From: Candidatus Cloacimonadota bacterium
GTDB lineage: Bacteria; UBA4055
Direction of reading: 5' to 3'
NCBI GenBank assembly: GCA_002742935.1
Contig: PDON01000031.1
Coordinates: 1-42,810, forward strand
Length of the DNA stretch: 42,810 nucleotides
Part shown: in pieces, positions 1-8,917 of the stretch
Position numbering within the stretch: the first letter of the stretch is position 1
How the letters are laid out: the number at the start of each line of letters is the position of its first letter
Program-made: the position numbers and the translations under genes
Notes under the pieces: model-generated
The model's database searches: none
Told to the model about the DNA's origin: nothing
Seen by the model: the letters and a program-made list of their open reading frames with translations, nothing else

Positions 1-186
1 TATAATTATACCCTTCGAGAACCTCAGGGTACACACACAAGATATATTTCTAATTTTAATTATTACATAAAATAGGTATTTGTTTTATATCGAACTCAGG
101 TTAATATAGATTACATACCTACCAAGCCTCTTTACAATGTTCACTTTTAAATAAATAACTTCACCAATTACCCCAATACTGTTGAC

Positions 187-483
187 TTAGTAAATTTCTT
201 TAAAAGACCATAGGGGAGTAATCTTTCTGTCAACTTTATTTCCTACATTGATAGATAGAGTACTGAAAAAATCATAATTCCAAAAATAAGTAGTAGAAGG
301 AATCCACTCTTTATCTGATTTAAGCATAAAAATTAGACAACCCAGTAATGGGAAGTTTATCAAATCTATGAACAATCAAAATCCCCTCTCTTCTGACCTA
401 CTCACCATTTTACCAGACCATTTAATCTTAACCTTATCGCTATCCACAACAATATGATCCTCATCAATCGTTATAAAACTTAT
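187..483 (-). pseudogene. possible decayed coding remnant, unidentified
   Basis: On the reverse strand one frame stays open from 483 to 187 except for a single in-frame TGA at 378-376. The upstream part reads like coding sequence (contains DEDHIVVDSDKVKIKWSGK) and the downstream part gives about 62 residues starting with a hydrophobic stretch. No ribosome binding site or family signature was found. TGA is a normal stop in this genome (for example folK), so read-through is unlikely. I do not recognise the protein. The rest of 1-777 is AT-rich and shows nothing else I can name. Chance is a real alternative. Confidence 0.22.
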
Positions 484-777
484 CTATTAAATCAATATAT
501 ACTTTATCTATAGTTTTTATCTCATGAATTTATTTTAATTATAAGTTTTAGAAAAAACAATCCGATATTCTACCGATATCTTGACTATATATTCCCGATA
601 CTCACATACTCCTATCAATCTCAAATTAACAATATAGCCACCCCTATGACAAAATATATGACAACAAAAATTCAAAAAAAACAACTATCCTTATATATTC
701 ACTAGTAAATATAATTTATAAAAAAAGGCACTCTATTTGCTAGTATTTATAGCTTTATACAAACTATGGAGATAAAG

Positions 778-1665
778 ATGGATTATAAAGATTATTATAA
801 GATTCTCGAAGTAAATAAAACAGCCTCTCAATCAGACATAAAAAAAGCTTATAAGCAACTTGCAAAAAAATACCACCCTGATAGAAATAAGGGTGATAAA
901 AAGTCTGAGGAAAAGTTTAAAGATATAACCGAAGCTTATGAAGTTATTGGTAATGAAAAAAACAGAAAAAAATATGATCAATTAGGAGCTAATTGGAAAA
1001 ACTATAGAGAAGCAGGATTTGGTGGTTCAGGTTTCAACTTCAACGGAAGCATGGAGGATCTCTTTGGAGGTGGAGGAGGAAACTTTTCTGATTTTTTTAA
1101 CAGTTTTTTCAGTGGAGCTCAACAGCAGAGAGCATACAACAGACCTCAAAAAGGTAGAAACTACGCTTCATCTATAAACATAACTTTAGCTGAATCCTAT
1201 ACGGGTGTTGAGAAAAATATTTCTATTGACGGTAAGAACATAAAAATGAATATCAAGGCGGGTATTGAAGATAAGCATAAACTAAAAATACCCGGAAAAG
1301 GTGGAATAGGCAAAAATGGGGGCCCGAACGGAGATCTCATAATAACAGTAAATGTAATCCCTAATGATAAAATTATTAGAAAAGGTAATGACTTATACCT
1401 TAAGGTAGATGTTGATCTATATACAATGATTTTAGGAGGGAAGGTTGAAGTTACTCTTCCGGATAATAAAAAAGTTTCCTTAAATATTTCAGAGCTTTCT
1501 AAAAATGGTAAGAAACTGAAAATAAGAGGAGCAGGGTTTAAATCGTATGGAAACCAATTTGTAAAAGGGGATTGTTTTTTAGAGCTTAAAGCTCTACTAC
1601 CTGAGAAAATAGGGTCAGAAGAAAGAGAACTTTTTAGCAAACTAAAAGAAATAAAATATAAATAA
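778..1665 (+). CDS. DnaJ/CbpA-type co-chaperone (J domain, no zinc finger)
   Basis: Predicted Hsp40 co-chaperone that stimulates the ATPase of DnaK in the cytoplasm. The J domain fills about residues 1-70 with the HPD motif at 33-35 (YHPDRNKG). A Gly/Phe-rich linker follows at about 80-120, then a two-lobed substrate-binding C-terminal domain to residue 295. The CxxCxGxG zinc-finger repeats of classical DnaJ are absent, so it is CbpA-like. An in-frame ATG exists at 766, but GGAG at 769-772 lies at the right distance for the ATG at 778, which also begins at the usual MDYKDYY start of the family. It is first in an operon with the M16 and S9 peptidases, with 9 bases to the next gene. The family call is firm. 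Whether it is the main DnaJ or a secondary one cannot be told from this window. Confidence 0.93.
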   Translation: MDYKDYYKILEVNKTASQSDIKKAYKQLAKKYHPDRNKGDKKSEEKFKDITEAYEVIGNEKNRKKYDQLGANWKNYREAGFGGSGFNFNGSMEDLFGGGGGNFSDFFNSFFSGAQQQRAYNRPQKGRNYASSINITLAESYTGVEKNISIDGKNIKMNIKAGIEDKHKLKIPGKGGIGKNGGPNGDLIITVNVIPNDKIIRKGNDLYLKVDVDLYTMILGGKVEVTLPDNKKVSLNISELSKNGKKLKIRGAGFKSYGNQFVKGDCFLELKALLPEKIGSEERELFSKLKEIKYK

Positions 1666-1674
1666 AGGTGTAAA

Positions 1675-4587
1675 ATGGATCTAAAAATAAAAAACAACTA
1701 CAGTGGATTTACCTTAAAAAGAGTTGAAAAGATAGATGAAATAGAATCTATGGGATATTTTTTTGAACACGAAAAAAGTGGAGCTGAACTACTTTACCTA
1801 AAAAACTCTGATGATAACAAGGTTTTTATGACAGCCTTTAAGACACCTCCACCATCAGATAATGGAGTACCACATATTTTAGAGCATTGTGTTTTAGCCG
1901 GTTCCGAAAAATTTACAACTAAAGATCCTTTCAATGACTTAGCAAAGAGTTCTCTACAAACTTTCTTAAACGCTATGACATATCCCGATAAAACAGTTTA
2001 TCCGGTTGCCAGCAGAAACTTTAAAGATTTTGAAAACCTAATGGATGTATATTTAGATGCTGTTTTCTTTCCAAGTATATACAAGATTGAGGAGATCTTT
2101 CTTCAAGAGGGTTGGCACTATGATATTAAAGATAAAGATGATCCTCTAAAGTATAATGGTGTTGTTTATAATGAAATGATGGGAGCTTTTTCTTCTCCCG
2201 ACACAACACTCTACGACTCTATTTCAAGAGAGCTTTTTAAGGATAATCAATACTCCAATAATTCCGGAGGTGTTCCCTCTTCAATACCAACACTTTCATA
2301 CAAAGATTTTCTAAATTTTCATAAAACCTACTACCACCCTTCAAATAGCAAAATATATATTTACGGTAATGGTAACATTTTAGAACATCTTGAATTTATA
2401 GATAAAAACTATCTTTCAAGATTTGAAAAGGCTAAAATAAATGCAAACATTCCTCTTCAAGTTTGGAATAGTAAGCCGGTAGATGCAGTTTACAACTACT
2501 CTGTTGATAAAGGTACAAATCTTAAAAATAAAGATTACCTCTCATACACATTTGTAACACCTCTTATTGATGATCCTAAAGAGTGTTTAGCATTTATTGT
2601 TCTTCAAGAAGCTTTGACGGACTCTGATAGCTCTCCTATAAAAAAAGAACTTTTAAAAAATGGCTTAGGTAAAGATATCTTTGGATTTTATGAGTGGGAA
2701 ATCCAGCAGCCAATATTTACAATAGTATCAAAATTTGGATCTTTGGAAAATAAGGAAAAGTTTATATCAACCATCTTTAACACCCTTGAAAATATTGTTA
2801 AAAATGGGTTTGATAAAAAACTTCTTGAAGCATCGCTTACATCAAAAGAGTTTGAGCTTAGAGAAGGATCTCAGTATGGAGGAGAACCTAAGGGTCTAAA
2901 CTATGGACTTAAAGCTTTAAATACATGGATTCATGATAAGGATCCTTTTATTCATCTTAGATATAAAGAAGCTATCGATCAATTATATGAGGATATTAAA
3001 ACAGGATACTTTGAATCTCTTATTTCTAAATATCTGTTAAATAACAGTCATAGAGGGTTTGTTGCAATAACGCCTAAAGAGAATCTCTCTGAAGATAGAG
3101 CTATTGAGCTTGAAAAATATCTTCAAGAAGTAAAGAGTAAAATGAGTAATGAAGAGATTGAAGCTCTTGTTAATAAAAAACTCAAACTCCTTGAAAGACA
3201 AAACAGAGAGGATTCTGAAGAAGATATTGATAAGATTCCTACTATTGAATTAAAAGATATTCCACAAGAACCTGAAGATACAACTCCTAAGGTTGAAGAA
3301 ACAGAGTATGGGAAATATTTAACTTTTGAAAATAATTGCTCAGGAATTTCCTACATTTCCCATAGCTTTGATATAAGTGATTTAAGTTTGGAAGAGATTC
3401 AGTTTGCTTCTATTCTATCTAAGCTACTAGGATCAATAGACACAAAAAATTATGATTATAGTAGTTTAACAAACCAAATAAACTCTGTAACCGGAGATTT
3501 TAATCTTTCAATTAAAACTATTCAATCTGTTAAAGAGAGTGAAAGCTATACTGTAAGATTTGAAATAAAAAGTAAAGTTTTAGAGAAAAATATCGAAAAT
3601 TACAAAAAGGTTCTTGATGAGATAATCTTTAATACAAAGTTTGATAATATAGATAGAGTTAAGGAGGTTCTTGGAGAAGCTATTTCAGAACTTGATGATA
3701 AAATTAAAGGTGGTGGCTATGCCGAAGTTTTAAGAAATCTTTCAAACATTTCAGAAATCCACTTTATAGGTGAAAATGTTAGAGGTATCTCATTTCTAAA
3801 AATCTTATCACATAAATTGGAAAATTATGATGAAAAAGATTCTTTAAAATTAAAAAACCTTATGAGTAAAATATTTACTTCCGAAAACCTAATTATTTCC
3901 GTAAGTTCAGATAAGGGAATATTAGATAAAAATAGAGATAAATTTATTAGTTTAGGAAAAAACTATCCTAAAAGAGATAAAGGAAAGGTATATTATGTAA
4001 AAGTTCCTAAGAAAGATGAGGCGTTTATCATACCTTCAGATGTTCAATACAATGTTGTAGGATCCAATATGAGGGAAAATAATATTATTCATAGAGGCTC
4101 TCTCTATGTTGCAGAAACTATTCTTTCATTGGAGCATTTGATGAATATGGTTAGGTTGCAAGGTGGAGCTTACGGAGTAAGAGGGACTTTTGACAGAACA
4201 GGAATATGTTATATGAGTTCCTACAGAGATCCAAATATAGATTCAACATTTAAAGCCTTTAGTGATAGCGTTGAGTATCTAAAAAATCTTCAACTTGAAC
4301 CTAAACAATTGAAAAGATATATTATCGGAACTATAAGCTCTCTTGACTTTCCGTTCCCACCTGAAATGAAACTGGAAAAAATTATTTCAAGATACTTATC
4401 AAAAATAGATCACTCGTACCTTACAAAAGAAAGAAAAGAGGTTTTGGAAACTACTATTGAAGATATCAAAAAGTTTGGAGAAGAGCTTTCCACTCTTTTA
4501 GGAAATAGTGTAAAAACTGTTCTTGGATCAGAATCAAAAATTGATGGTGCAAAGATTAAACTTGATAATAAGGGGAAAATAGTATAA
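1675..4587 (+). CDS. M16C insulinase-family metalloprotease (presequence protease-like)
   Basis: Zinc metallopeptidase of the PreP/falcilysin type, which degrades small unfolded peptides inside a closed chamber of two halves. The inverted zinc motif HxxEH is H67-I-L-E70-H71, and the distal glutamate is E167 in the NEMMG motif. Length of 970 residues matches the single-chain M16C family (about 970-1000). The long charged helical hinge between halves is visible at about 465-545. No signal peptide is seen, so it is probably cytoplasmic. The start is preceded by AAAGGTG. Transcribed with dnaJ (9 bases upstream) and the S9 peptidase (11 bases downstream), suggesting a peptide-turnover or protein-quality operon (inference). 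Confidence 0.94.
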   Translation: MDLKIKNNYSGFTLKRVEKIDEIESMGYFFEHEKSGAELLYLKNSDDNKVFMTAFKTPPPSDNGVPHILEHCVLAGSEKFTTKDPFNDLAKSSLQTFLNAMTYPDKTVYPVASRNFKDFENLMDVYLDAVFFPSIYKIEEIFLQEGWHYDIKDKDDPLKYNGVVYNEMMGAFSSPDTTLYDSISRELFKDNQYSNNSGGVPSSIPTLSYKDFLNFHKTYYHPSNSKIYIYGNGNILEHLEFIDKNYLSRFEKAKINANIPLQVWNSKPVDAVYNYSVDKGTNLKNKDYLSYTFVTPLIDDPKECLAFIVLQEALTDSDSSPIKKELLKNGLGKDIFGFYEWEIQQPIFTIVSKFGSLENKEKFISTIFNTLENIVKNGFDKKLLEASLTSKEFELREGSQYGGEPKGLNYGLKALNTWIHDKDPFIHLRYKEAIDQLYEDIKTGYFESLISKYLLNNSHRGFVAITPKENLSEDRAIELEKYLQEVKSKMSNEEIEALVNKKLKLLERQNREDSEEDIDKIPTIELKDIPQEPEDTTPKVEETEYGKYLTFENNCSGISYISHSFDISDLSLEEIQFASILSKLLGSIDTKNYDYSSLTNQINSVTGDFNLSIKTIQSVKESESYTVRFEIKSKVLEKNIENYKKVLDEIIFNTKFDNIDRVKEVLGEAISELDDKIKGGGYAEVLRNLSNISEIHFIGENVRGISFLKILSHKLENYDEKDSLKLKNLMSKIFTSENLIISVSSDKGILDKNRDKFISLGKNYPKRDKGKVYYVKVPKKDEAFIIPSDVQYNVVGSNMRENNIIHRGSLYVAETILSLEHLMNMVRLQGGAYGVRGTFDRTGICYMSSYRDPNIDSTFKAFSDSVEYLKNLQLEPKQLKRYIIGTISSLDFPFPPEMKLEKIISRYLSKIDHSYLTKERKEVLETTIEDIKKFGEELSTLLGNSVKTVLGSESKIDGAKIKLDNKGKIV

Positions 4588-4598
4588 AAGGAGGAGAT

Positions 4599-6461
4599 AT
4601 GAATTACTATTCAAAGTTGCTTTTAATTTTAATGACAATAGGAGGAACTGTGTTTTCAAATCAAGAGATACCTTTGGAGGACTTTTTTAGAAATCCTGTA
4701 AAAACATCTTACAAATTATCACCTGATGGAGAAAATCTATCATTTCTAAAACCTTGGGAAGGTAGGTTGAATATATATATCCAAAGTTTGGATAATGATA
4801 AGGAGATAAGAATTACATCTTCAAAAGCTAGAGATATTATGGGATATTTTTGGGCTAATGATAGAAGAGTTGTATATATCCAAGATACAGGCGGTGATGA
4901 AAACTGGAAAGCTTATGGAGTTGATATTGATGGTAAAAACTTCAAAGAGCTAACCCCATTTGAAAAAGTTCAAGTTAGGTTTGTAGATGATCTTGAGGAT
5001 GATCCAAACTATATGTTAATCTCTATGAATAAGAGAAATCCTCAAATTTTTGATGTTTATAAAGTTGAGGTTAATACAGGAGAGATGGAACTTGTTGCTG
5101 AGAATCCAGGGGATGTACGAGCTTGGATTACAGACAACAAGGGTGATGTTAGAATCTATAACACTACAAATGGTGTGGATTGGAAGGTTTTCTACAGAGA
5201 GGATGCCAATAGTGAGTACAAGATGATTGAGGAGGGAAACTTTAAAGATAACTTCTCACCACTATTTTTTGATTTTGATGATAAAGACTTCTATATCTCA
5301 TCAAATATTGGCAGAGATAAAGCTGCAATCTTTAAATATAATCCAGCTACAAAAGAGAAAACTCTAATATTTGAACATGATGAGGTTGATGTTAGTGGTC
5401 TAATGAGGTCTAAACTTAGGAAAAAGATACTAGGAGTAAAATACACTACAGATAAATCTCACTACCACTTTTTTGATAAAAAAAGAGAAAATCTTCAAAA
5501 AGAGCTTGAAAAACTTATTGGTGGAACCGTTGCTGTTGCGAGTATGAGTAAAGATGAGAAAAAGGTTCTAGTTGTAAAGCATAGCGATAGAACAAGAGGA
5601 TCTTACTACTACTATAATATTGATACAAAAGAGTTAAAGAAACTAATTGATATTGCACCTTGGATAGATCCTGAAAAGATGGCTGAAATGAAACCTATAT
5701 CTTACAAGAGTAGAGATGGTTTAACAATTAATGGATATTTAACTCTTCCAGTTGGAAAAGAGGCTAAAAATCTTCCAATAGTTGTAAACCCTCATGGTGG
5801 TCCTTGGGCTAGAGATTATTGGGGATTTAATCCTGAAGTTCAATATTTAGCAAGTAAAGGGTACGGTGTTCTTCAAATGAATTTTAGAGGATCCACAGGG
5901 TATGGTAAAGAGTTTGTAAGAAAAAGCTTTGGTCAGTGGGGTCTTAAAATGCAAGATGATATCACCGATGGAGTTAAATGGCTGATAGATCAAGGAATTG
6001 CAGATAAAGAAAGAATTGCTATATATGGTGCATCATACGGTGGTTATGCAACATTAGCAGGTTTAACTTTTACTCCAGATCTTTATAGATGTGGTATTGA
6101 CTATGTAGGGGTATCATCAATATTTTCATTCTTCAACTCATTTCCACCTTATTGGAAACCATTTATTGAGATGATGTATGAGATGGTAGGGGATCCTAAA
6201 AAGGATGAGAAAAGATTAAAAGCTACCTCTCCATTATATCATGTTGATAAGATAAAAGCTCCTCTATTTATAGCTCAAGGAGCAAATGATCCTAGAGTAC
6301 CAATAAAAGAGAGTGATCAGATGGTAGAGGCTCTAAAGAAAAGGGATATTGATGTTCCTTATATGGTTAAAGAGAATGAAGGTCATGGCTTTATGAACGA
6401 AGAGAATAAGTTTGATTTCTACAGAGCTATGGGTGAATTTTTGGATAAACATATGAAGTAG
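4599..6461 (+). CDS. secreted S9-family prolyl oligopeptidase/acylaminoacyl peptidase
   Basis: Serine peptidase with an N-terminal beta-propeller (about 30-340) and a C-terminal alpha/beta hydrolase domain (about 360-620), as in acylaminoacyl peptidases and DPP-type enzymes. The nucleophile is S479 in GASYGG. D564 (GANDPRVP) and H596 (EGHGF) complete the triad, and HGGP at about 399-402 is the oxyanion region. A Sec signal peptide covers roughly residues 1-20, so the enzyme is likely periplasmic. The start has the best Shine-Dalgarno in this operon (AAAAGGAGGAGAT before ATG). It is the last gene of the dnaJ-M16-S9 operon and is followed by an intrinsic terminator. The exact substrate cannot be read from sequence. 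Confidence 0.94.
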   Translation: MNYYSKLLLILMTIGGTVFSNQEIPLEDFFRNPVKTSYKLSPDGENLSFLKPWEGRLNIYIQSLDNDKEIRITSSKARDIMGYFWANDRRVVYIQDTGGDENWKAYGVDIDGKNFKELTPFEKVQVRFVDDLEDDPNYMLISMNKRNPQIFDVYKVEVNTGEMELVAENPGDVRAWITDNKGDVRIYNTTNGVDWKVFYREDANSEYKMIEEGNFKDNFSPLFFDFDDKDFYISSNIGRDKAAIFKYNPATKEKTLIFEHDEVDVSGLMRSKLRKKILGVKYTTDKSHYHFFDKKRENLQKELEKLIGGTVAVASMSKDEKKVLVVKHSDRTRGSYYYYNIDTKELKKLIDIAPWIDPEKMAEMKPISYKSRDGLTINGYLTLPVGKEAKNLPIVVNPHGGPWARDYWGFNPEVQYLASKGYGVLQMNFRGSTGYGKEFVRKSFGQWGLKMQDDITDGVKWLIDQGIADKERIAIYGASYGGYATLAGLTFTPDLYRCGIDYVGVSSIFSFFNSFPPYWKPFIEMMYEMVGDPKKDEKRLKATSPLYHVDKIKAPLFIAQGANDPRVPIKESDQMVEALKKRDIDVPYMVKENEGHGFMNEENKFDFYRAMGEFLDKHMK

Positions 6462-6473
6462 ATTATAACCTAT

Positions 6474-6507
6474 AAAAAAGATCTCCCTTTTGGGGATCTT
6501 TTTTTTA
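6474..6507 (+). terminator. Rho-independent terminator after S9 peptidase
   Basis: Stem GATCTCC pairs with GGGGATC (one G-T wobble) around a short T-rich loop. It is flanked by an A-run upstream and a run of eight T downstream (6499-6506). It ends the dnaJ operon and separates it from the gene at 6559. Confidence 0.88.
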
Positions 6508-6558
6508 TGGTAGATTTACTAAGAATAAGTATTAAAATAATAATTTTTGGAGTTAAAA

Positions 6559-7377
6559 ATGGGAAGAGAAGAGTACAAAATATCCAACGATAAAAAGATG
6601 AAGTTTGCAACCCTATATATGCTTAACTATATGATAAATACACCCAAAAAGATTGATGTTATGCTTGACGGAAATGATGAGGACTTGGAGAGTATTTTAG
6701 AGTTTATGATGAGTAAAGACCTTATAAAAATTGATGGAGCTTACTACATCCCTACTGAAAAAGGTAGAGAGCAATTAAGGGTATTTTTAAAAAGATATCA
6801 AGATTATTTGAGAAACTATGATGTTTATTGTGCTGTTGATCTTGGAGAAGGTGAGTTTGCATTCAGCTATATTGATGATTACGGAGAGGATTTTGAAGCT
6901 TGGTCTAAATTCCTAGATGATGAGAGGTGGGAAGATTTAAGAATAGCTGTTGCAGAATTTAAAAAGATTGATCCTGTAGAGATTGTTTTTATGAGTTTTG
7001 TAAATGAGGGCTTCTATGGAAAAAGTGAAGAGGGTTGGCAGTTTGATCTACTATTAGGTTCCGTATGGGATGATATTATAGATATTTGCAACAATGCTCT
7101 ACATGTTGAAGATCTTTCTTGGGAAGATGATGAGGGTTTTGTTTCCGGAGAGGATGTAATAAAAGATGTTCTAGTGGGAGGAGCAAAGCTTAATGAAAAA
7201 CTCGCCCAAGATATTAAGGATGATGAAGAGTATATGGATTGCGAAACTTATGGCGAAGATCCCGATGATGATATTGAAAGAGAAAGGGTTGAGGTTATAA
7301 CAACAGAAGTTTATGAAAGCTACCATGACCCCTTCTATATAAGTCCTGTTTGGTTGGTAGCACTATTTATATTTTAA
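6559..7377 (+). CDS. hypothetical acidic protein, possible N-terminal winged helix
   Basis: I do not recognise this 272-residue protein. Residues about 1-75 are helical and Lys/Asp-rich and could be a small winged-helix-like module ending in a strand (a guess). The rest is strongly acidic with many Trp and Phe, including an Asp/Glu tract near 225-245. The last 20 residues turn hydrophobic (SPVWLVALFIF) and end at the stop, which could be a short membrane or docking tail. No signal peptide is seen. The start is set by TTTGGAG six bases before ATG 6559; a TTG at 6547 is in frame but lies before that site. It stands alone between two terminators, so it is probably monocistronic. Confidence 0.75.
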   Translation: MGREEYKISNDKKMKFATLYMLNYMINTPKKIDVMLDGNDEDLESILEFMMSKDLIKIDGAYYIPTEKGREQLRVFLKRYQDYLRNYDVYCAVDLGEGEFAFSYIDDYGEDFEAWSKFLDDERWEDLRIAVAEFKKIDPVEIVFMSFVNEGFYGKSEEGWQFDLLLGSVWDDIIDICNNALHVEDLSWEDDEGFVSGEDVIKDVLVGGAKLNEKLAQDIKDDEEYMDCETYGEDPDDDIERERVEVITTEVYESYHDPFYISPVWLVALFIF

Positions 7378-7400
7378 GGTAGGTAGGATACAACACTAAT

Positions 7401-7424
7401 CCCCTCCATTATTTAGTGGAGGGG
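7401..7424. terminator. hairpin terminator between convergent genes
   Basis: Perfect 8-bp stem CCCCTCCA / TGGAGGGG with an 8-base loop, just downstream of the 6559-7377 gene and facing the converging folK operon. The trailing T-tract is weak (TTAATTAA), so terminator function is likely but not certain. Confidence 0.65.
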
Positions 7425-7463
7425 TTAATTAATAGATTGAGCATTTTAGGAATAGATTTTGAA

Positions 7464-7622
7464 CTAATCAATATCTTCATAATCAGCTTCTTCAATATCT
7501 TCAGTTCTTCTCCTGTTTATTGATTCCTTTTTTTTCTCAACCTTACCAAAAAATTTACCTAATCTAAAAACAATGGTTATTAAGAAAAAAAGGATAGCTA
7601 TTTTTAATAAAAAACCCAACAT
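7464..7622 (-). CDS. small single-pass membrane protein, 52 residues
   Basis: Short ORF read directly from the reverse strand. ATG at 7622 is followed by a hydrophobic helix (residues about 2-21), a Lys/Arg-rich stretch (KVEKKK...RRR) and an acidic end (EDIEEADYEDID), then TAG at 7466-7464. The start lies three bases after the stop of the deoxynucleoside kinase gene, which argues for translation within the same operon. The layout (one N-terminal helix, basic linker, acidic Tyr-containing tail) resembles small DUF4834-type proteins of Bacteroidetes, a family of unknown function. That match is by look only. Positive charges after the helix favour the tail being cytoplasmic. Confidence 0.7.
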   Translation of the reverse strand: MLGFLLKIAILFFLITIVFRLGKFFGKVEKKKESINRRRTEDIEEADYEDID

Positions 7623-7625
7623 ACT

Positions 7626-8258
7626 CTATATCTCAACTTTATTTGTTAAACCATCTTTTAACTTCTCAATTATTGTATCTGCCAATTGATCAAAACTTTT
7701 AGAATATTTATCTATATTTACAACTATTAGAGGAGTCTCAGAATAGTTATTAAAGAAGTAATCATAACTTTCATTTAAACCTGCAACATATTCTAAAGTT
7801 ATACTCTTTTCAAAATTTCTGTCTCTATATCTAATCTTATCAAATAACCATCTGTCATCAGCCGATCTTAAATAGACTACAACATCCGGTTTTGTTAAGT
7901 TTTTTTGATACTTAGAGGAGATTTTACTATATAAAGAGTACTTAAAATCATTGGATAATATATATGAGGAGTAGATTTTATCCTTTTCGTATATAAAATT
8001 TGAAACAGTTCTTTGATTAAATAGATCATCATAACCAAAGTTACTTAAAAGTTCATATCTTGAGATTAGAAAACTAAGTTGGGTCGCTAAGTCAACGCCC
8101 TCCGGATCTTTAAAAAAGTTGTTTATAAAAGGATTATTATGGTAACAATCAAAAAGCTTTTTAGCCTTTAATTTTTTAACCATAGTTTTGGCAAACTCAT
8201 TTTTACCTACACCGGTAACTCCCTCAATAGCTATATAAATTTGATCAAATACATACAT
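7626..8258 (-). CDS. deoxynucleoside kinase family protein
   Basis: Predicted to phosphorylate deoxynucleosides with ATP in the salvage pathway (dGK/dAK/dCK superfamily). Visible are the N-terminal P-loop (AIEGVTGVGKNEF), the TVSNFIYEKDKIYS segment that matches the family's substrate-side helix, and the lid-like RYRDRNFEKS...LNESYDYFF region. The P-loop Lys is followed by Asn, where the family has Ser or Thr that binds Mg, so activity may be altered. I prefer ATG 8258, 14 bases inside folK, with GGTG just upstream; a GTG at 8267 is the alternative. It lies between folK and a small membrane protein, an arrangement in which folK and a dNK gene are translationally coupled. Confidence 0.88.
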   Translation of the reverse strand: MYVFDQIYIAIEGVTGVGKNEFAKTMVKKLKAKKLFDCYHNNPFINNFFKDPEGVDLATQLSFLISRYELLSNFGYDDLFNQRTVSNFIYEKDKIYSSYILSNDFKYSLYSKISSKYQKNLTKPDVVVYLRSADDRWLFDKIRYRDRNFEKSITLEYVAGLNESYDYFFNNYSETPLIVVNIDKYSKSFDQLADTIIEKLKDGLTNKVEI

Positions 8259-8748
8259 TAAAATCACCGTCTATTATTATATATGAACTATCTGAACAGG
8301 AAGCAAGAATCTCTTTAATACTCTCTTTAGTAGAGGGATCTGTAAACTCAGGATCTATTTCATACATTGGTTTAAGCACAAAGAGCCTTTCTCTATACCT
8401 AGGATGAGGTATTGTAAGATTTTCTGTAGATATTATAGAATCGCCAAAAGTTATTATATCAATATCAATAGTTCTTGGAGCATCTTTAAAGGTTCTTTTT
8501 CTACCTAAAGAACCCTCTATTTTTCCAATTTTTTCTAACATCTCAATGGGTGTTAGTTCAGTTTCCATAATAATTGCAATATTAATAAAATCATCCTGAT
8601 CTTTGTATCCAACAGGTTCAGTTATATAAAAAGATGAAGATTTTACCAAATTTCCACAATTTTCAACAAGTAACCTAATAGCATAAGTTAGATTTTTCTT
8701 CTTATCTCCAATATTTGACCCTAATGAAAGGATTACTCTGTTTTTCAT
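8245..8748 (-). CDS. folK: 2-amino-4-hydroxy-6-hydroxymethyldihydropteridine pyrophosphokinase
   Basis: HPPK transfers pyrophosphate from ATP to 6-hydroxymethyl-7,8-dihydropterin in folate synthesis. The signatures are all present: LSLGSNIGDKKKNL at the N terminus, the Tyr-x-Thr-x-Pro-type stretch (YITEPVGYKDQDDFIN), the RTIDIDIITFG metal and substrate motif, and IPHPRYRERLFVL near the C terminus. Length of 167 residues is normal. It is the first gene of a reverse operon with the deoxynucleoside kinase, whose start overlaps the folK 3' end by 14 bases. The gene ends with TGA. Confidence 0.97.
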   Translation of the reverse strand: MKNRVILSLGSNIGDKKKNLTYAIRLLVENCGNLVKSSSFYITEPVGYKDQDDFINIAIIMETELTPIEMLEKIGKIEGSLGRKRTFKDAPRTIDIDIITFGDSIISTENLTIPHPRYRERLFVLKPMYEIDPEFTDPSTKESIKEILASCSDSSYIIIDGDFNVCI

Positions 8749-8844
8749 AAGTTTTTCATTCTTTTTTTTAGAATCCGTAATATAAATAGTTTACAAAAGA
8801 AGTTGTTAAGTTTTTATAATTTCAAAAAGTGTTTTAAATCTAAA

Positions 8845-8872
8845 ATCTCCCCTATTTTAAGAGAGGGGAGAT
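8845..8872 (-). terminator. hairpin terminator of the NlpC/P60-GWxTD-YgjP operon
   Basis: Perfect 9-bp stem ATCTCCCCT / AGGGGAGAT with a 10-base loop. On the reverse strand it is followed by TTTAGATTT. It lies 46 bases past the stop of the Cys-rich gene at 8918. Confidence 0.75.
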
Positions 8873-8917
8873 AATCTTAAAAACAAATTCATTTACAATT
8901 TTCCAAACATAGAGAGT

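Noticed and set aside
376..378. Selenocysteine or recoded TGA
   Set aside because: TGA ends folK and the NlpC/P60 gene normally, no SECIS-like hairpin was seen and the local frame lacks a known selenoprotein motif.
727..745. CIRCE-like half site (GCACTC) upstream of the dnaJ-like gene
   Set aside because: Only part of one arm is present, and the matching GAGTGC arm is missing, so HrcA control is not supported.
1197..1697. Reverse ORF of 166 codons
   Set aside because: Lies wholly opposite the DnaJ C-terminal domain and M16 start, has no ribosome site and is a mirror of a conserved gene.
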